From: Azoarcus olearius
GTDB taxonomy: Bacteria; Pseudomonadota; Gammaproteobacteria; Burkholderiales; Rhodocyclaceae
NCBI RefSeq assembly: GCF_001682385.1
Contig: NZ_CP016210.1
Coordinates: 2,852,001-2,916,000 of the forward strand
Length of the DNA: 64,000 nt
Reading direction: 5' to 3'
Below, piece after piece: positions 63,751 through 64,000 of this stretch; the first letter of the stretch is position 1, and every line of letters begins with the position of its first letter. A program made the position numbers and the translations under genes. Under the pieces are notes generated by a model. It searched no databases, was not told the DNA's origin, and worked only from the letters and a program-made list of their open reading frames with translations.

Positions 63751-64000
63751 TCAGGCCGCATCGGCCCAGCGCTCGGACCGCAGCGCCGCCGCCACCGCCA
63801 GTGCGCGGGCTTCGAGCAGCGCGGCGGCGAACTCCGCCTCGTCCTCGTGTTCGTCGGCCAGCTCGCCTTCATCCACCGCCAGGCAGGCGCGCAGCGCCAC
63901 GCGCAGCATCGGCGCTTTCGGATACACCAGCGACGCGCGGCCGGGGAAGGCGCGGAAGTCGCAGGTACACAAGGTGAGCAGTTGTTCGAAGCGCGCCGGG
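63751..64000 (-). CDS. 3' end of an unidentified gene
   Basis: A reading frame enters from beyond the window and ends at 63751. The visible 83 residues include RFEQLLTLCTCDFRAFPGRAS, PKAPMLRVALRACLAVDEGELADEHEDEAEF and a helical Ala-rich end LRSERWADAA. An acidic EDEAEF stretch and two Cys are present. No family recognised. It ends 72 bases before the peroxidase start and is on the same strand. Confidence 0.5.
   Translation of the reverse strand, partial: PARFEQLLTLCTCDFRAFPGRASLVYPKAPMLRVALRACLAVDEGELADEHEDEAEFAAALLEARALAVAAALRSERWADAA

Overview
The window is about two-thirds G+C, densely packed and protein-coding throughout; I see no rRNA, tRNA, CRISPR array or intact insertion sequence. 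Codon use, gene families and GC-rich intergenic palindromes suggest a betaproteobacterium of the Rhodocyclales type (Azoarcus, Aromatoleum or Thauera relatives). That placement is inference from gene content only. The main theme is breakdown of plant- and lignin-type aromatic acids, with a siderophore locus, signalling genes and one very unusual flagellin in between.

Layout. (1) 1-7108, minus strand: a feruloyl-CoA-synthase-like ligase with a branched-chain-amino-acid-type ABC importer in which permease LivM and ATPase LivG are one polypeptide. (2) 7551-9962: two TetR regulators and an AhpD-like peroxidase. (3) 10182-12782: a 62-residue protein that is 56% glutamine, a small hypothetical protein and a B12-binding radical SAM protein. 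(4) 13057-23606, minus: a Fur-box-preceded iron operon running FecI-type sigma, FecR, TonB receptor, amine N-hydroxylase, MFS exporter, acyltransferase, IucA/IucC synthetase, Rieske oxygenase. This gene set matches alcaligin synthesis (AlcA, B, C, E, S). A frameshifted PepSY-protein relic lies just beyond. (5) 24171-28808: a salicylate 5-hydroxylase operon in nagAaGHAb order with a divergent NagR/NahR-like activator and a recognisable NahR box. (6) 28916-34388: a TRAP transporter, then a first ligAB extradiol dioxygenase pair with a divergent LysR regulator.

(7) 34638-38087: a 1149-residue histidine kinase-receiver-PAS-GGDEF-EAL protein. (8) 38625-42588: an AraC regulator divergent from a three-component cytochrome P450 system (P450, 2Fe-2S ferredoxin, reductase). 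(9) 42748-48797: a metallo-beta-lactamase-fold enzyme under a large palindrome, a glutamine amidotransferase, an unknown 140-residue protein, a flagellin carrying a zinc-metallopeptidase domain (flagellinolysin) behind a near-perfect sigma-28 promoter, an AEC transporter and an aldo/keto reductase. (10) 49161-60870: a complete protocatechuate 4,5-cleavage operon (galD-like tautomerase, MFS importer, ligJ, ligK, a DUF1932 oxidoreductase, ligI, ligA, ligB, ligC, strong terminator), an unrelated MFS pump gene and the LigR-like LysR regulator. (11) 61075-64000: a chemoreceptor, a Dyp-type peroxidase and the end of an unknown gene.

How it fits together. Hydroxycinnamates, O-methylated or hydroxylated benzoates and salicylate would be imported, activated or hydroxylated and funnelled to ring cleavage. 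The protocatechuate branch is complete to pyruvate and oxaloacetate; the salicylate branch ends at gentisate within this window. A shared LysR-type operator, CAGCTAT-N11-ATAGCTG, occurs upstream of the ligR-like gene and the TRAP transporter, with a weaker version upstream of the lig operon. This suggests the TRAP system belongs to the same regulon. Four copies of a composite GC-rich palindromic repeat sit between or within these operons.
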